64,000 bases of DNA from Ophthalmolycus amberensis (GCA_024529925.1 JAFEUB010000726.1:1-64000), one strand, 5' to 3'. Counted from the stretch's first letter, positions 9,301 to 20,644 are shown. Notes: a model not told the origin generated them from the letters alone. Made by a program: numbers and translations.

Positions 9301-9354
9301 GGGCGGGCATCGCATAAATGCGCCGGGGATCCCCTTTGCTCCCTCCTGACGTCA
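9301..9354 (+). promoter_or_regulatory. Putative U3 promoter motif cluster of LTR copy 2
   Basis: GC box GGGCGGG (9301-9307), CATAAAT (9313-9319) and CRE TGACGTCA (9347-9354) are kept. The upstream CCAAT is changed to CCAAC in this copy. Confidence 0.4.
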
Positions 9355-10455
9355 AACGCGTGTCCCGCTTCCGGTTTGCCGGACAACCGCCGCTGTGCAG
9401 GTATGCAGGAATGCAGCAGCATTGTTTCTCCCGTCATACTGGTCTGGCGTTATATTGGCTTTCATTCTTTTTTAGACCATCTCTGGGGCTCCCCTCGTCC
9501 TGCACAGGTGAGTCACCTGCGGAGCTGTCGGTGAGTCTCGATTGGGTCCTGATTTAAATATACTCTAGTGTTCTGTTAGTGACCGTGTTTTGCTTGTATA
9601 GCTGCCGGTAGCTACGCTACATGCCCTCCTCCCCCCTTCTGGAGCCGACGCACATTGCCTGATCGGTAAGGTGATTCTATTCTGTTAGTTTATATACTTT
9701 GTGTTAATTATCCTTTTATTAATTCTATGTTATCCCGTATTACAGGGGACTTTTGGTTGGGTTCAAGCGGAACGCCGCCAGAGCTGCGGCTACAGCTAAC
9801 TCTGCATAAATTAAGGACGCTGCTGTTTTGTTTCCCGGTGTTTTGCCTACGGCCTTTGCGTAACTAGCGGCTTTGGCCTACGTGGTTCATGTACGCTGAC
9901 CTGCGCTGTGTCGCCCACAGGGTCTGACGCTGCTGTTGTCAGCAGCACCCTGGTTTTAATGAAAACAACCCTTTTTTTAGCCTGAGCCATTTATTTTGTA
10001 TATTCGGACCAAGGGATGTGAAGGCCCACTCTGGCTTTTAGTTTGTATAAATTGGGTTACTGATCACCCCCTGGTTGATCAGCCAACCCGAGCTATTTTT
10101 GTTATGTTCTCTTTTGTTTATTTTTGTTTCATTTCCTTTCCTGCGAACCAGAGCCTTTTGTAATTGTTTTATTTGTCCCTGTAGGAGCTGCTAAGCCAAG
10201 GTGGTGGGGTTGGTGCTTCCAGGTGGCGGTGTCTCCCTTTGTGTGCTGTGTCATTTGGCGTGCCCCGGGTTGAGACCCTCACGTGTGGTTGTGTGTGTGA
10301 GTGTGGTGTACACGGGTGATCGGGGTGCCTCCTCTTTCGGGATCCTCACCTGCACTGGTCCACCTCGCCACTGGTAAGCCGCAGTCCTCCTTTTAAATGT
10401 ATAACGGCTCTTTTAGGATTCGTGTATAAACTGTAAACTGTGCCTTTTTTAGTAG

Positions 10456-10461
10456 AATAAA
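10456..10461 (+). promoter_or_regulatory. AATAAA polyadenylation signal, LTR copy 2
   Basis: Same position and context as at 6087-6092. Confidence 0.5.
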
Positions 10462-10621
10462 GATCATTTTGTATTGGAACCACGTCTCCTGCTCATTTGT
10501 ATAATGAATCTGAGTGTCTTTGAGAACCTGATACAGATCAGGGGACGAGTGAATCTTTAGGTGCAACTCCTAGGGTGGCGTTGTTGTGCTCTCTAAAACA
10601 GTTCGTCCGCTTCTCGCCACA

Positions 10622-10625
10622 TATA
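10622..10625. repeat. Target-site duplication, right, of LTR copy 2
   Basis: TATA after GCCACA, then TGCCAACAAAGG of the array spacer. Confidence 0.6.
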
Positions 10626-10680
10626 TGCCAACAAAGGAACATTTAACGAGGCAATATGTCCCCAAAACACAACTTCCAGC

Positions 10681-10753
10681 TGCCGAAACCCGGGATTGAA
10701 CCAGGGACATTTAGATCTTCAGTCTAACGCTCTCCCAACTGAGCTATTTCGGC
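10681..10753 (-). tRNA. tRNA-Phe-GAA: tRNA-Phe (GAA), copy 24
   Basis: Consensus sequence; TTTT 10664-10667. Units 24-26 have several one-base indels in the spacer. Confidence 0.95.
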
Positions 10754-11015
10754 ACAAAAAGGTGTACCTGGAGTGGCGCTCAGACAACATACAAAGCATC
10801 TGAAAAAATTGCCGGACATTTCTGGGAAAAGCAACTATTCATGAACATCAAGTGGCTCTTGCAATGTCGCTTAGCATCGGACTAGCTTAGGCTCCAGTTT
10901 ACAATTCAAAACAATCCACACTGAAGACTCCATAAAGCACCTCAACTTACTCTACCTATATGCCAACAAAGGAACATTTAACGAGGCAATATGTCCCCAA
11001 AACACAACTTCCAGC

Positions 11016-11088
11016 TGCCGAAACCCGGGATTGAACCAGGGACATTTAGATCTTCAGTCTAACGCTCTCCCAACTGAGCTATTTCGGC
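11016..11088 (-). tRNA. tRNA-Phe-GAA: tRNA-Phe (GAA), copy 25
   Basis: Consensus sequence; TTTT 10999-11002. Confidence 0.95.
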
Positions 11089-11350
11089 ACAAAAAGTGTA
11101 CCTGGAGTGGCGCTCAGACAACATACAAAGCATCTGGAAAAAATTGCCGGACATTTCTGGGAAAAGCAACTATTCATGAAACATCAAGATGGCTCTTGCA
11201 ATGTCGCTTAGCATCGGACTAGCTTAGCTCCAGTTTACAATTCAAAACAATCCAACACTGAAGACTCCATAAAGCACCCAACTTACTCTACTATATGCCA
11301 ACAAAGGAACATTTAACGAGGCAATATGTCCCCAAAACACAACTTCCAGC

Positions 11351-11423
11351 TGCCGAAACCCGGGATTGAACCAGGGACATTTAGATCTTCAGTCTAACGC
11401 TCTCCCAACTGAGCTATTTCGGC
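11351..11423 (-). tRNA. tRNA-Phe-GAA: tRNA-Phe (GAA), copy 26
   Basis: Consensus sequence; TTTT 11334-11337. Confidence 0.95.
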
Positions 11424-11681
11424 ACAAAAAGTATACCTGGAGTGGCGCTCAGACAACATACAAAGCATCTGGAAAAAATTGCCGGACATTTCTGGAAAAG
11501 CAACTATTCATGAACATCAAGTGGCTCTTGCAATGTCGCTTAGCATCGGACTAGCTTAGCTCCAGTTTACAATTCAAACAATCCAACACTGAAGACTCCA
11601 TAAAGCACTCAACTTACTCTACCATATGCCAACAAAGGAACATTTAACGAGGCAATATGTCCCCAAAACACAACTTCCAGC

Positions 11682-11754
11682 TGCCGAAACCCGGGATTGA
11701 ACCAGGAACATTTAGATCTTCAGTCTAACGCTCTCCCAACTGAGCTATTTCGGC
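11682..11754 (-). tRNA. tRNA-Phe-GAA: tRNA-Phe (GAA), copy 27, U48 variant
   Basis: C48 to T weakens the G15-C48 Levitt pair. TTTT 11665-11668. Confidence 0.9.
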
Positions 11755-12015
11755 ACAAAAAGTCTACCTGGAGTGGCGTTCAGACAACATACAAAGCATC
11801 TGGAAAAAATTGCCGGACATTTCTGGGAAAAGCAACTATTCATGAACCATCAAGTGGCTCTTGCAATGTCGCTGAGCATCGGACTAGCTTAGCTCCAGTT
11901 TACAATTCAAAACAATCCAACACTGAAGACTCCATAAAGCACCCAACTTACTCTACCATATGCCGACAAAGGAACATTTAACGAGGCAATATGTCCCCAA
12001 AACACAACTTCCAGC

Positions 12016-12088
12016 TGCCGAAACCCGGGATTGAACCAGGGACATTTAGATCTTCAGTCTAACGCTCTACCAACTGAGCTATTTCGGC
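12016..12088 (-). tRNA. tRNA-Phe-GAA: tRNA-Phe (GAA), copy 28, U20 variant
   Basis: D-loop G20 to T. G20 is a PheRS identity base, so charging may fall. TTTT 11999-12002. Confidence 0.9.
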
Positions 12089-12339
12089 ACAGAAACTCTA
12101 CCTGGAGTGGGGCTCAGACAACATACAAAGCATCTGGAAAAAATTGCCGGATATTTCTGGGAAAAGCAACTATTCATGAAACATCAACTGGCTCTTGCAA
12201 TGTCGCTTAGCATCGGACTAGCTTAGCTCCAGTTTACAATTCAACACTGAAGACTCCATACAGCACTCAACTTACTCTACCATATGCCAACAAAGGAACA
12301 TTTAACAAGGCAATATGTCCCCAAAACACAACTACCAGC

Positions 12340-12412
12340 TGCCGAAACCCGGGATTGAACCAGGGACATTTAGATCTTCAGTCTAACGCTCTCCCAACTG
12401 AGCTATTTCAGC
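12340..12412 (-). tRNA. tRNA-Phe-GAA: tRNA-Phe (GAA), copy 29, U3 variant
   Basis: U3·G70 wobble; TTTT 12323-12326. Confidence 0.93.
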
Positions 12413-12663
12413 ACAAAAAGGGTCTCTGGAGTGGCTCTCAGACAACATACAAAGCATCTGGAAAAAATTGCCGGACATTTCTGGGAAAAGCAACTATTCA
12501 TGAAACATCAAGAGGCTCTTGCAATGTCGCTTAGCATCGGACTAGCTTAGCTCCAGTTTACAATTCAACACTGAAGACTCCAACCAGCACTCAACTTACT
12601 CTACCATATGCCAACAAAGGAACATTTAACAAGGCAATATGTCCCCAAAACACAGCTTCCAGC

Positions 12664-12736
12664 TGCCGAAACCCGGGATTGAACCAGGGACATTTAGATC
12701 TTCAGTCTAACGCTCTCCCAACTGAGCTATTTCGGC
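12664..12736 (-). tRNA. tRNA-Phe-GAA: tRNA-Phe (GAA), copy 30
   Basis: Consensus sequence; TTTT 12647-12650. Confidence 0.95.
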
Positions 12737-12997
12737 ACAAAAAGGGTGCCTGGAGTGGCTCTCAGACAACATACAAAGCATCTGGAAAAAATTGCCGGAC
12801 ATTTCTGGGAAAAGCAACTATTGATGAACCATCAAGTGGCTCTTGCAATGTCGCTGAGCATCGGACTGGTTTAGCTCCAGTTTACAATTCAAAACAATCC
12901 AACACTGAAGACTCCATAAAGCACCCAACTTACTCTTCCATATGCCGACAAAGGAACATTTAACGAGGCAATATGTCCCCAAAACACAACTTCCAGC

Positions 12998-13070
12998 TGC
13001 CGAAACCCGGGATTGAACCAGGGACATTTAGATCTTCAGTCTAACGCTCTCCCAACTGAGCTATATCGGC
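12998..13070 (-). tRNA. tRNA-Phe-GAA: tRNA-Phe (GAA), copy 31, U6 variant
   Basis: U6·U67 mismatch; TTTT 12981-12984. Confidence 0.9.
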
Positions 13071-13331
13071 ACAAAAAGTGTACCTGGAGTGGCGCTCAGA
13101 CAACATACAAAGCATCTGGAAAAAATTGCCGGACATTTCTGGGAAAAGCAACTATTCATGAAACATCAAGAGGCTCTTGCAATGTCGCTTAGCATCGGAC
13201 TAGCTTAGCTCCAGTTTACAATTCAAAACAATCCAACACTGAAGACTCCATAAAGCACCCAACTTACTCTACTATATGCCAACAAAGGAACATTTAACGA
13301 GGCAATATGTCCCCAAAACACAACTTCCAGC

Positions 13332-13404
13332 TGCCGAAACCCGGGATTGAACCAGGGACATTTAGATCTTCAGTCTAACGCTCTCCCAACTGAGCTATTT
13401 CGGC
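13332..13404 (-). tRNA. tRNA-Phe-GAA: tRNA-Phe (GAA), copy 32
   Basis: Consensus sequence; TTTT 13315-13318. Confidence 0.95.
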
Positions 13405-13656
13405 AAAAAAACTCTACCTGGAGTGGCGCTCAGACAACATACAAAGCATCTGGAAAAAAATTGCCAGATATTTCTGGGAAAAGCAACTATTCATGAAACA
13501 TCAACTGGCTCTTGCAATGTCGCTTAGCATCGGACTAGCTTAGCTCCAGTTTACAATTCAACACTGAAGACTCCATACAGCACTCAACTTACTCTACCAT
13601 ATGCCAACAAAGGAACATTTAACAAGGCAATATGTCCCCAAAACACAACTACCAGC

Positions 13657-13729
13657 TGCCGAAACCCGGGATTGAACCAGGGACATTTAGATCTTCAGTC
13701 TAACGCTCTCCCAACTGAGCTATTTCAGC
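13657..13729 (-). tRNA. tRNA-Phe-GAA: tRNA-Phe (GAA), copy 33, U3 variant
   Basis: U3·G70 wobble; TTTT 13640-13643. Confidence 0.93.
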
Positions 13730-13980
13730 ACAAAAAGGGTGTCTGGAGTGGCTCTCAGACAACATACAAAGCATCTGGAAAAAATTGCCGGACATTTCTG
13801 GGAAAAGCAACTATTCATGAAACATCAAGAGGCTCTTGCAATGTCGCTTAGCATCGGACTAGCTTAGCTCCAGTTTACAATTCAACACTGAAGACTCCAA
13901 CCAGCACTCAACTTACTCTACCATATGCCAACAAAGGAACATTTAACAAGGCAATATGTCCCCAAAACACAACTTCCAGC

Positions 13981-14053
13981 TGCCGAAACCCGGGATTGAA
14001 CCAGGGACATTTAGATCTTCAGTCTAACGCTCTCCCAACTGAGCTATTTCGGC
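13981..14053 (-). tRNA. tRNA-Phe-GAA: tRNA-Phe (GAA), copy 34
   Basis: Consensus sequence; TTTT 13964-13967. Confidence 0.95.
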
Positions 14054-14314
14054 ACAAAAAGGGTGCCTGGAGTGGCTCTCAGACAACATACAAAGCATCT
14101 GGAAAAAATTGCCGGACATTTCTGGGAAAAGCAACTATTGATGAACCATCAAGTGGCTCTTGCAATGTCGCTGAGCATCGGACTAGCTTAGCTCCAGTTT
14201 ACAATTCAAAACAATCCAACACTGAAGACTCCATAAAGCACCCAATTTACTCTACCATATGCCGACAAAGGAACATTTAACGAGGCAATATGTCCCCAAA
14301 ACACAACTTCCAGC

Positions 14315-14387
14315 TGCCGAAACCCGGGATTGAACCAGGGACATTTAGATCTTCAGTCTAACGCTCTCCCAACTGAGCTATTTCGGC
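14315..14387 (-). tRNA. tRNA-Phe-GAA: tRNA-Phe (GAA), copy 35
   Basis: Consensus sequence; TTTT 14298-14301. Confidence 0.95.
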
Positions 14388-14638
14388 ACAAAAGGTCTAC
14401 CTGGAGTGGCGCTCAGACAACATACAAAGCATCTGGAAAAAATTGCCGGACATTTCTGGGAAAAGCAACTATCCATGAACCATCAAGAGGCTCTTGCACT
14501 GTCGCTTAGCATCGGACTAGCTTAGCTCTAGTTTACAATTCAACACTGAAGACTCCAACCAGCACTCAATTTACTCTACCATATGCCAACAAAGGAACAT
14601 TTAACAAGGCAATATGTCCCCAAAACACAACTTCCAGC

Positions 14639-14711
14639 TGCCGAAACCCGGGATTGAACAAGGGACATTTAGATCTTCAGTCTAACGCTCTCCCAACTGA
14701 GCTATATCGGC
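14639..14711 (-). tRNA. tRNA-Phe-GAA: tRNA-Phe (GAA), copy 36, U6 and U52 variant
   Basis: U6·U67 mismatch, and G52 to T breaks T-stem pair 52-62 within the B box. TTTT 14622-14625. Confidence 0.82.
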
Positions 14712-14972
14712 ACAAAAAGTGTACCTGGAGTGGCGCTCAGACAACATACAAAGCATCTGGAAAAAATTGCCGGACATTTCTGGGAAAAGCAACTATTCAT
14801 GAACCATCAAGTGGCTCTTGCAATGTCGCTGAGCATCGGACTGGTTTAGCTCCAGTTTACAATTCAAAACAATCCAACACTGAAGACTCCATAAAGCACC
14901 CAACTTACTCTTCCATATGCCGACAAAGGAACATTTAACGAGGCAATATGTCCCCAAAACACAACTTCCAGC

Positions 14973-15045
14973 TGCCGAAACCCGGGATTGAACCAGGGAC
15001 ATTCAGATCTTCAGTCTAACGCTCTCCCAACTGAGCTATTTCGGC
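14973..15045 (-). tRNA. tRNA-Phe-GAA: tRNA-Phe (GAA), copy 37, G42 variant
   Basis: A42 to G gives a U28·G42 wobble in the anticodon stem. TTTT 14956-14959. Confidence 0.93.
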
Positions 15046-15297
15046 ACAAAAAGTCTACCTGGAGTGGCGCTCAGACAACATACAAAGCATCTGGAAAAAA
15101 ATTGCCGGACATTTCTGGGAAAAGCAACTATCCATGAACCATCAAGAGGCTCTTGCACTGTCGCTTAGCATCGGACTAGCTTAGCTCTAGTTTACAATTC
15201 AACACTGAAGACTCCAACCAGCACTCAATTTACTCAACCATATGCCAACAAAGGAACATTTAACAAGGCAATATGTCGCCAAAACACAACTTCCAGC

Positions 15298-15370
15298 TGC
15301 CGAAACCCGGGATTGAACCAGGGACATTTAGATCTTCAGTCTAACGCTCTCCCAACTGAGCTATTTCGGC
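15298..15370 (-). tRNA. tRNA-Phe-GAA: tRNA-Phe (GAA), copy 38
   Basis: Consensus sequence; TTTT 15281-15284. Confidence 0.95.
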
Positions 15371-15621
15371 ACAAAAGGTCAACCTGGAGTGGCGCTCAGA
15401 CAACATACAAAGCATCTGGAAAAAATTGCCGGACATTTCTCGGAAAAGCAACTATCCATGAACCATCAAGAGGCTCTTGCACTGTCGCTTAGCATCGGAC
15501 TAGCTTAGCTCTAGTTTACAATTCAACACTGAAGACTCCAACCAGCACTCAACTTACTCTACCATATGCCAACAAAGGAACATTTAACAAGGCAATATGT
15601 CCCCAAAAAACAACTTCCAGC

Positions 15622-15694
15622 TGCCGAAACCCGGGATTGAACCAGGGACATTTAGATCTTCAGTCTAACGCTCTCCCAACTGAGCTATTTCGGC
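15622..15694 (-). tRNA. tRNA-Phe-GAA: tRNA-Phe (GAA), copy 39
   Basis: Consensus sequence with an extended TTTTTT terminator, 15605-15610. Confidence 0.95.
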
Positions 15695-15955
15695 ACAAAA
15701 AGTCTACCTGGAGTGGCGCTCAGACAACATACAAAGCATCTGGAAAAAATTGCCGGACATTTCTGGGAAAAGCAACTATTCATGAACCATCAAGTGGCTC
15801 TTGCAATGTCGCTGAGCATCGGACTAGCTTAGCTCCAGTTTACAATTCAAAACAATCCAACACTGAAGACTCCATAAAGCACCCAATTTACTCTACCATA
15901 TGCCGACAAAGGAACATTTAACGAGGCAATATGTCCCGAGAACACAACTTCCAGC

Positions 15956-16028
15956 TGCCGAAACCCAGGATTGAACCAGGGACATTTAGATCTTCAGTCT
16001 AACGCTCTCCCAACTGAGCTATTTCGGC
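15956..16028 (-). tRNA. tRNA-Phe-GAA: tRNA-Phe (GAA), copy 40, terminator lost
   Basis: C62 to T gives a G52·U62 wobble. The downstream run is broken (GTTCTCGGG in RNA sense), so there is no TTTT in the trailer. Confidence 0.88.
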
Positions 16029-16279
16029 ACACAAACTCTACCTGGAGTGGCGCTCAGACAACATACAAAGCATCTGGAAAAAATTGCCGGACATTTCTGG
16101 GAAAAGCAACTATTCATGAAACATCAACTGGCTCTTGCAATGTCGCTTAGCATCGGACTAGCTTAGCTCCAGTTTACAATTCAACACTGAAGACTCCATA
16201 CAGCACTCAACTTACTCTACCATATGCCAACAAAGGAACATTTAACAAGGCAATATGTCCCCAAAACACAACTACCAGC

Positions 16280-16352
16280 TGCCGAAACCCGGGATTGAAC
16301 CAGGGACATTTAGATCTTCAGTCTAACGCTCTCCCAACTGAGCTATATCGGC
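16280..16352 (-). tRNA. tRNA-Phe-GAA: tRNA-Phe (GAA), copy 41, U6 variant
   Basis: U6·U67 mismatch; TTTT 16263-16266. Duplicate: copy 59. Confidence 0.9.
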
Positions 16353-16613
16353 ACAAAAAGTGTACCTGGAGTGGCGCTCAGACAACATACAAAGCATCTG
16401 GAAAAAATTGCCGGACATTTCTGGGAAAAGCAACTATTCATGAAACATCAAGAGGCTCTTGCAATGTCGCTTAGCATCGGACTAGCTTAGCTCCAGTTTA
16501 CAATTCAAAACAATCCAACACTGAAGACTCCATAAAGCACCCAACTTACTCTACTATATGCCAACAAAGGAACATTTAACGAGGCAATATGTCCCCAAAA
16601 CACAACTTCCAGC

Positions 16614-16686
16614 TGCCGAAACCCGGGATTGAACCAGGGACATTTAGATCTTCAGTCGAACGCTCTCCCAACTGAGCTATTTCGGC
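16614..16686 (-). tRNA. tRNA-Phe-GAA: tRNA-Phe (GAA), copy 42, C29 variant
   Basis: A29 to C breaks anticodon-stem pair 29-41. Shared only with copy 60. TTTT 16597-16600. Confidence 0.87.
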
Positions 16687-16937
16687 ACAAAAAGTATACC
16701 TGGAGTGGCGCTCAGACAACATACAAAGCATCTGGAAAAAATTGCCGGACATTTCTGGGAAAAGCAACTATTCATGAACCATCAAGTGGCTCTTGCAATG
16801 TCGCTGAGCATCGGACTAGCTTAGCTCTAGTTTACAATTCAACACTGAAGACTACAACCAGCACTCAATTTACTCAACCATATGCCAACAAAGGAACATT
16901 TAACAAGGCAATATGTCCCCAAAACACAACTTCCAGC

Positions 16938-17010
16938 TGCCGAAACCCGTGATTGAACAAGGGACATTTAGATCTTCAGTCTAACGCTCTCCCAACTGAG
17001 CTATATCGGC
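16938..17010 (-). tRNA. tRNA-Phe-GAA: tRNA-Phe (GAA), copy 43, T-stem damaged
   Basis: G52 to T and C61 to A each break a T-stem pair and change B-box bases; U6·U67 is a third mismatch. Probable pseudogene. TTTT 16921-16924. Confidence 0.72.
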
Positions 17011-17271
17011 ACAAAAAGTGTACCTGGAGTGGCGCTCAGACAACATACAAAGCATCTGGAAAAAATTGCCGGACATTTCTGGGAAAAGCAACTATTGATG
17101 AACCATCAAGTGGCTCTTGCAATGTCGCTGAGCATCGGACTGGTTTAGCTCCAGTTTACAATTCAAAACAATCCAACACTGAAGACTCCATAAAGCACCC
17201 AACTTACTCTTCCATATGCCGACAAAGGAACATTTAACGAGGCAATATGTCCCCGAAACACAACTTCCAGC

Positions 17272-17344
17272 TGCCGAAACCCGGGATTGAACCAGGGACA
17301 TTTAGATCTTCAGTCTAACGCTCTCCCAACTGAGCTATTTCGGC
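17272..17344 (-). tRNA. tRNA-Phe-GAA: tRNA-Phe (GAA), copy 44, terminator lost
   Basis: Consensus body. The trailer run is TTTC (GAAA on the plus strand at 17255-17258), so the TTTT is lost. Confidence 0.92.
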
Positions 17345-17595
17345 ACAAAAGGTCAACCTGGAGTGGCGCTCAGACAACATACAAAGCATCTGGAAAAAAT
17401 TGCCGGACATTTCTGGGAAAAGCAACTATCCATGAACCATCAAGAGGCTCTTGCACTGTCGCTTAGCATCGGACTAGCTTAGCTCTAGTTTACAATTCAA
17501 CACTGAAGACTCCAACCAGCACTCAACTTACTCTACCATATGCCAACAAAGGAACATTTAACAAGGCAATATGTCCCCAAAAAACAACTTCCAGC

Positions 17596-17668
17596 TGCCG
17601 AAACCCGGGATTGAACCAGGGACATTTAGATCTTCAGTCTAACGCTCTCCCAACTGAGCTATTTCGGC
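17596..17668 (-). tRNA. tRNA-Phe-GAA: tRNA-Phe (GAA), copy 45
   Basis: Consensus sequence with TTTTTT 17579-17584. Confidence 0.95.
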
Positions 17669-17929
17669 ACAAAAAGTCTACCTGGAGTGGCGCTCAGACA
17701 ACATACAAAGCATCTGGAAAAAATTGCCGGACATTTCTGGGAAAAGCAACTATTCATGAACCATCAAGTGGCTCTTGCAATGTCGCTGAGCATCGGACTA
17801 GCTTAACTCCAGTTTACAATTCAAAACAATCCAACACTGAAGACTCCATAAAGCACCCAATTTAGTCTACCATATGCCGACAAAGGAACATTTAACGAGG
17901 CAATATGTCCCCAAAACACAACTTCCAGC

Positions 17930-18002
17930 TGCCGAAACCCGGGATTGAACCAGGGACATTTAGATCTTCAGTCTAACGCTCTCCCAACTGAGCTATTTCG
18001 GC
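17930..18002 (-). tRNA. tRNA-Phe-GAA: tRNA-Phe (GAA), copy 46
   Basis: Consensus sequence; TTTT 17913-17916. Confidence 0.95.
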
Positions 18003-18253
18003 ACAAAAAGTCTACCTGGAGTGGCGCTCAGACAACATACAAAGCATCTGGAAAAAATTGCCGGACATTTCTGGGAAAAGCAACTATTCATGAAACATCA
18101 ACTGGCTCTTGCAATGTCGCTTAGCATCGGACTAGCTTAGCTCCAGTTTACAATTCAACACTGAAGACTCCATACAGCACTCAACTTACTCTACCATATG
18201 CCAACAAAGGAACATTTAACAAGGCAATATGTCCCCAAAACACAACTACCAGC

Positions 18254-18326
18254 TGCCGAAACCCGGGATTGAACCAGGGACATTTAGATCTTCAGTCTAA
18301 CGCTCTCCCAACTGAGCTATATCGGC
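18254..18326 (-). tRNA. tRNA-Phe-GAA: tRNA-Phe (GAA), copy 47, U6 variant
   Basis: U6·U67 mismatch; TTTT 18237-18240. Confidence 0.9.
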
Positions 18327-18587
18327 ACAAAAAGTGTACCTGGAGTGGCGCTCAGACAACATACAAAGCATCTGGAAAAAATTGCCGGACATTTCAGGGA
18401 AAAGCAACTATTCATGAAACATCAAGAGGCTCTTGCAATGTCGCTTAGCATCGGACTAGCTTAGCTCCAGTTTACAATTCAAAACAATCCAACACTGAAG
18501 ACTCCATAAAGCACTCAACTTACTCTACCATATGCCAACAAAGGAACATTTAACGAGGCAATATGTCCCCAAAACACAACTTCCAGC

Positions 18588-18660
18588 TGCCGAAACCCGG
18601 GATTGAACCAGGGACATTTAGATCTTCAGTCTAACGCTCTCCCAACTGAGCTATTTCGGC
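18588..18660 (-). tRNA. tRNA-Phe-GAA: tRNA-Phe (GAA), copy 48
   Basis: Consensus sequence; TTTT 18571-18574. Confidence 0.95.
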
Positions 18661-18921
18661 ACAAAAAGTGTACCTGGAGTGGCGCTCAGACAACATACAA
18701 AGCATCTGGAAAAAATTGCCGGACATTTCTGGGAAAAGCAACTATTCATGAACCATCAAGTGGCTCTTGCAATGTCGCTGAGCATCGGACTAGCTTAGCT
18801 CCAGTTTACAATTCAAAACAATCCAACACTGAAGACTCCATAAAGCACCCAACTTACTCTACCATATGCCAACAAAGGAACATTTAACGAGGCAATATGT
18901 CCCCAAAACACAACTTCCAGC

Positions 18922-18994
18922 TGCCGAAACCCGGGATTGAACCAGGGACATTTAGATCTTCAGTCTAACGCTCTCCCAACTGAGCTATTTCGGC
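18922..18994 (-). tRNA. tRNA-Phe-GAA: tRNA-Phe (GAA), copy 49
   Basis: Consensus sequence; TTTT 18905-18908. Confidence 0.95.
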
Positions 18995-19245
18995 ACAAAA
19001 AGTATACCTGGAGTGGCGCTCAGACAACATACAAAGCATCTGGAAAAAATTGCCGGACATTTCTGGGAAAAGCAACTATTCATGAACCATCAAGTGGCTC
19101 TTGCAATGTCGCTGAGCATCGGACTAGCTTAGCTCTAGTTTACAATTCAACACTGAAGACTCCAACCAGCACTCAATTTACTCAACCATATGCCAACAAA
19201 GGAACATTTAACAAGGCAATATGTCCCCAAAACACAACTTCCAGC

Positions 19246-19318
19246 TGCCGAAACCCGTGATTGAACAAGGGACATTTAGATCTTCAGTCTAACGCTCTCC
19301 CAACTGAGCTATATCGGC
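19246..19318 (-). tRNA. tRNA-Phe-GAA: tRNA-Phe (GAA), copy 50, T-stem damaged
   Basis: Same triple change as copy 43 (U6, U52, A61). Probable pseudogene. TTTT 19229-19232. Confidence 0.72.
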
Positions 19319-19579
19319 ACAAAAAGTGTACCTGGAGTGGCGCTCAGACAACATACAAAGCATCTGGAAAAAATTGCCGGACATTTCTGGGAAAAGCAAC
19401 TATTGATGAACCATCAAGTGGCTCTTGCAATGTCGCTGAGCATCGGACTGGTTTAGCTCCAGTTTACAATTCAAAACAATCCAACACTGAAGACTCCATA
19501 AAGCACCCAACTTACTCTTCCATATGCCGACAAAGGAACATTTAACGAGGCAATATGTCCCCAAAACACAACTTCCAGC

Positions 19580-19652
19580 TGCCGAAACCCGGGATTGAAC
19601 CAGGGACATTTAGATCTTCAGTCTAACGCTCTCCCAACTGAGCTATTTCGGC
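19580..19652 (-). tRNA. tRNA-Phe-GAA: tRNA-Phe (GAA), copy 51
   Basis: Consensus sequence; TTTT 19563-19566. Confidence 0.95.
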
Positions 19653-19903
19653 ACAAAAGGTCAACCTGGAGTGGCGCTCAGACAACATACAAAGCATCTG
19701 GAAAAAATTGCCGGACATTTCTGGGAAAAGCAACTATCCATGAACCATCAAGAGGCTCTTGCACTGTCGCTTAGCATCGGACTAGCTTAGCTCTAGTTTA
19801 CAATTCAACACTGAAGACTCCAACCAGCACTCAACTTACTCTACCATATGCCAACAAAGGAACATTTAACAAGGCAATATGTCCCCAAAAAACAACTTCC
19901 AGC

Positions 19904-19976
19904 TGCCGAAACCCAGGATTGAACCAGGGACATTTAGATCTTTAGTCTAACGCTCTCCCAACTGAGCTATTTCGGC
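19904..19976 (-). tRNA. tRNA-Phe-like, anticodon AAA, copy 52
   Basis: G34 to A changes the anticodon from GAA to AAA. Unmodified it still pairs with UUU; if A34 were deaminated to inosine it could also read UUA (Leu). C62 to T keeps a G·U pair. TTTTTT 19887-19892. Duplicate: copy 55. Confidence 0.88.
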
Positions 19977-20237
19977 ACAAAAAGTCTACCTGGAGTGGCG
20001 CTCAGACAACATACAAAGCATCTGGAAAAAATTGCCGGACATTTCTGGGAAAAGCAACTATTCATGAACCATCAAGTGGCTCTTGCAATGTCGCTGAGCA
20101 TCGGACTAGCTTAGCTCCAGTTTACAATTCAAAACAATCCAACACTGAAGACTCCATAAAGCACCCAATTTACTCTACCATATGCCGACAAAGGAACATT
20201 TAACGAGGCAATATGTCCCCAAAACACAACTTCCAGC

Positions 20238-20310
20238 TGCCGAAACCCGGGATTGAACCAGGGACATTTAGATCTTCAGTCTAACGCTCTCCCAACTGAG
20301 CTATATCGGC
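20238..20310 (-). tRNA. tRNA-Phe-GAA: tRNA-Phe (GAA), copy 53, U6 variant
   Basis: U6·U67 mismatch; TTTT 20221-20224. Confidence 0.9.
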
Positions 20311-20571
20311 ACAAAAAGTGTACCTGGAGTGGCGCTCAGACAACATACAAAGCATCTGGAAAAAATTGCCGGACATTTCTGGGAAAAGCAACTATTGATG
20401 AACCATCAAGTGGCTCTTGCAATGTCGCTGAGCATCGGACTGGTTTAGCTCCAGTTTACAATTCAAAACAATCCAACACTGAAGACTCCATAAAGCACCC
20501 AACTTACTCTTCCATATGCCGACAAAGGAACATTTAACGAGGCAATATGTCCCCAAAACACAACTTCCAGC

Positions 20572-20644
20572 TGCCGAAACCCGGGATTGAACCAGGGACA
20601 TTTAGATCTTCAGTCTAACGCTCTCCCAACTGAGCTATTTCGGC
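20572..20644 (-). tRNA. tRNA-Phe-GAA: tRNA-Phe (GAA), copy 54
   Basis: Consensus sequence; TTTT 20555-20558. Confidence 0.95.

Larger units (their letters stand above)
9233..10621 (+). mobile_element. Solo LTR-like element, 1389 bp, full copy 2
   Basis: Nearly identical to the element at 4865-6252, with the same TGTAGC and GCCACA ends and the same TATA repeats (9229-9232 and 10622-10625). Small differences include CCAAC in place of CCAAT near the left end, an extra GCGCTG after GACCT near 9900, a shorter C-run near 10065 and small T-run changes. Its left flank repeats the rare CTCTTGGAATG spacer. A copied block of array plus LTR explains this better than a second insertion. Confidence 0.65.
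15956..18587. repeat. Block duplication, member A (copies 40-47)
   Basis: This block matches 21878-24509 at a constant offset of 5922 bp. The pair shares rare markers: C29 in copies 42 and 60, CGTGATT in 43 and 61, the lost terminator CCCCGAAAC in 44 and 62, and ATTTAGTCT after 45 and 63. Only scattered single-base differences separate them, so the duplication is recent relative to the rest of the array. Confidence 0.85.
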
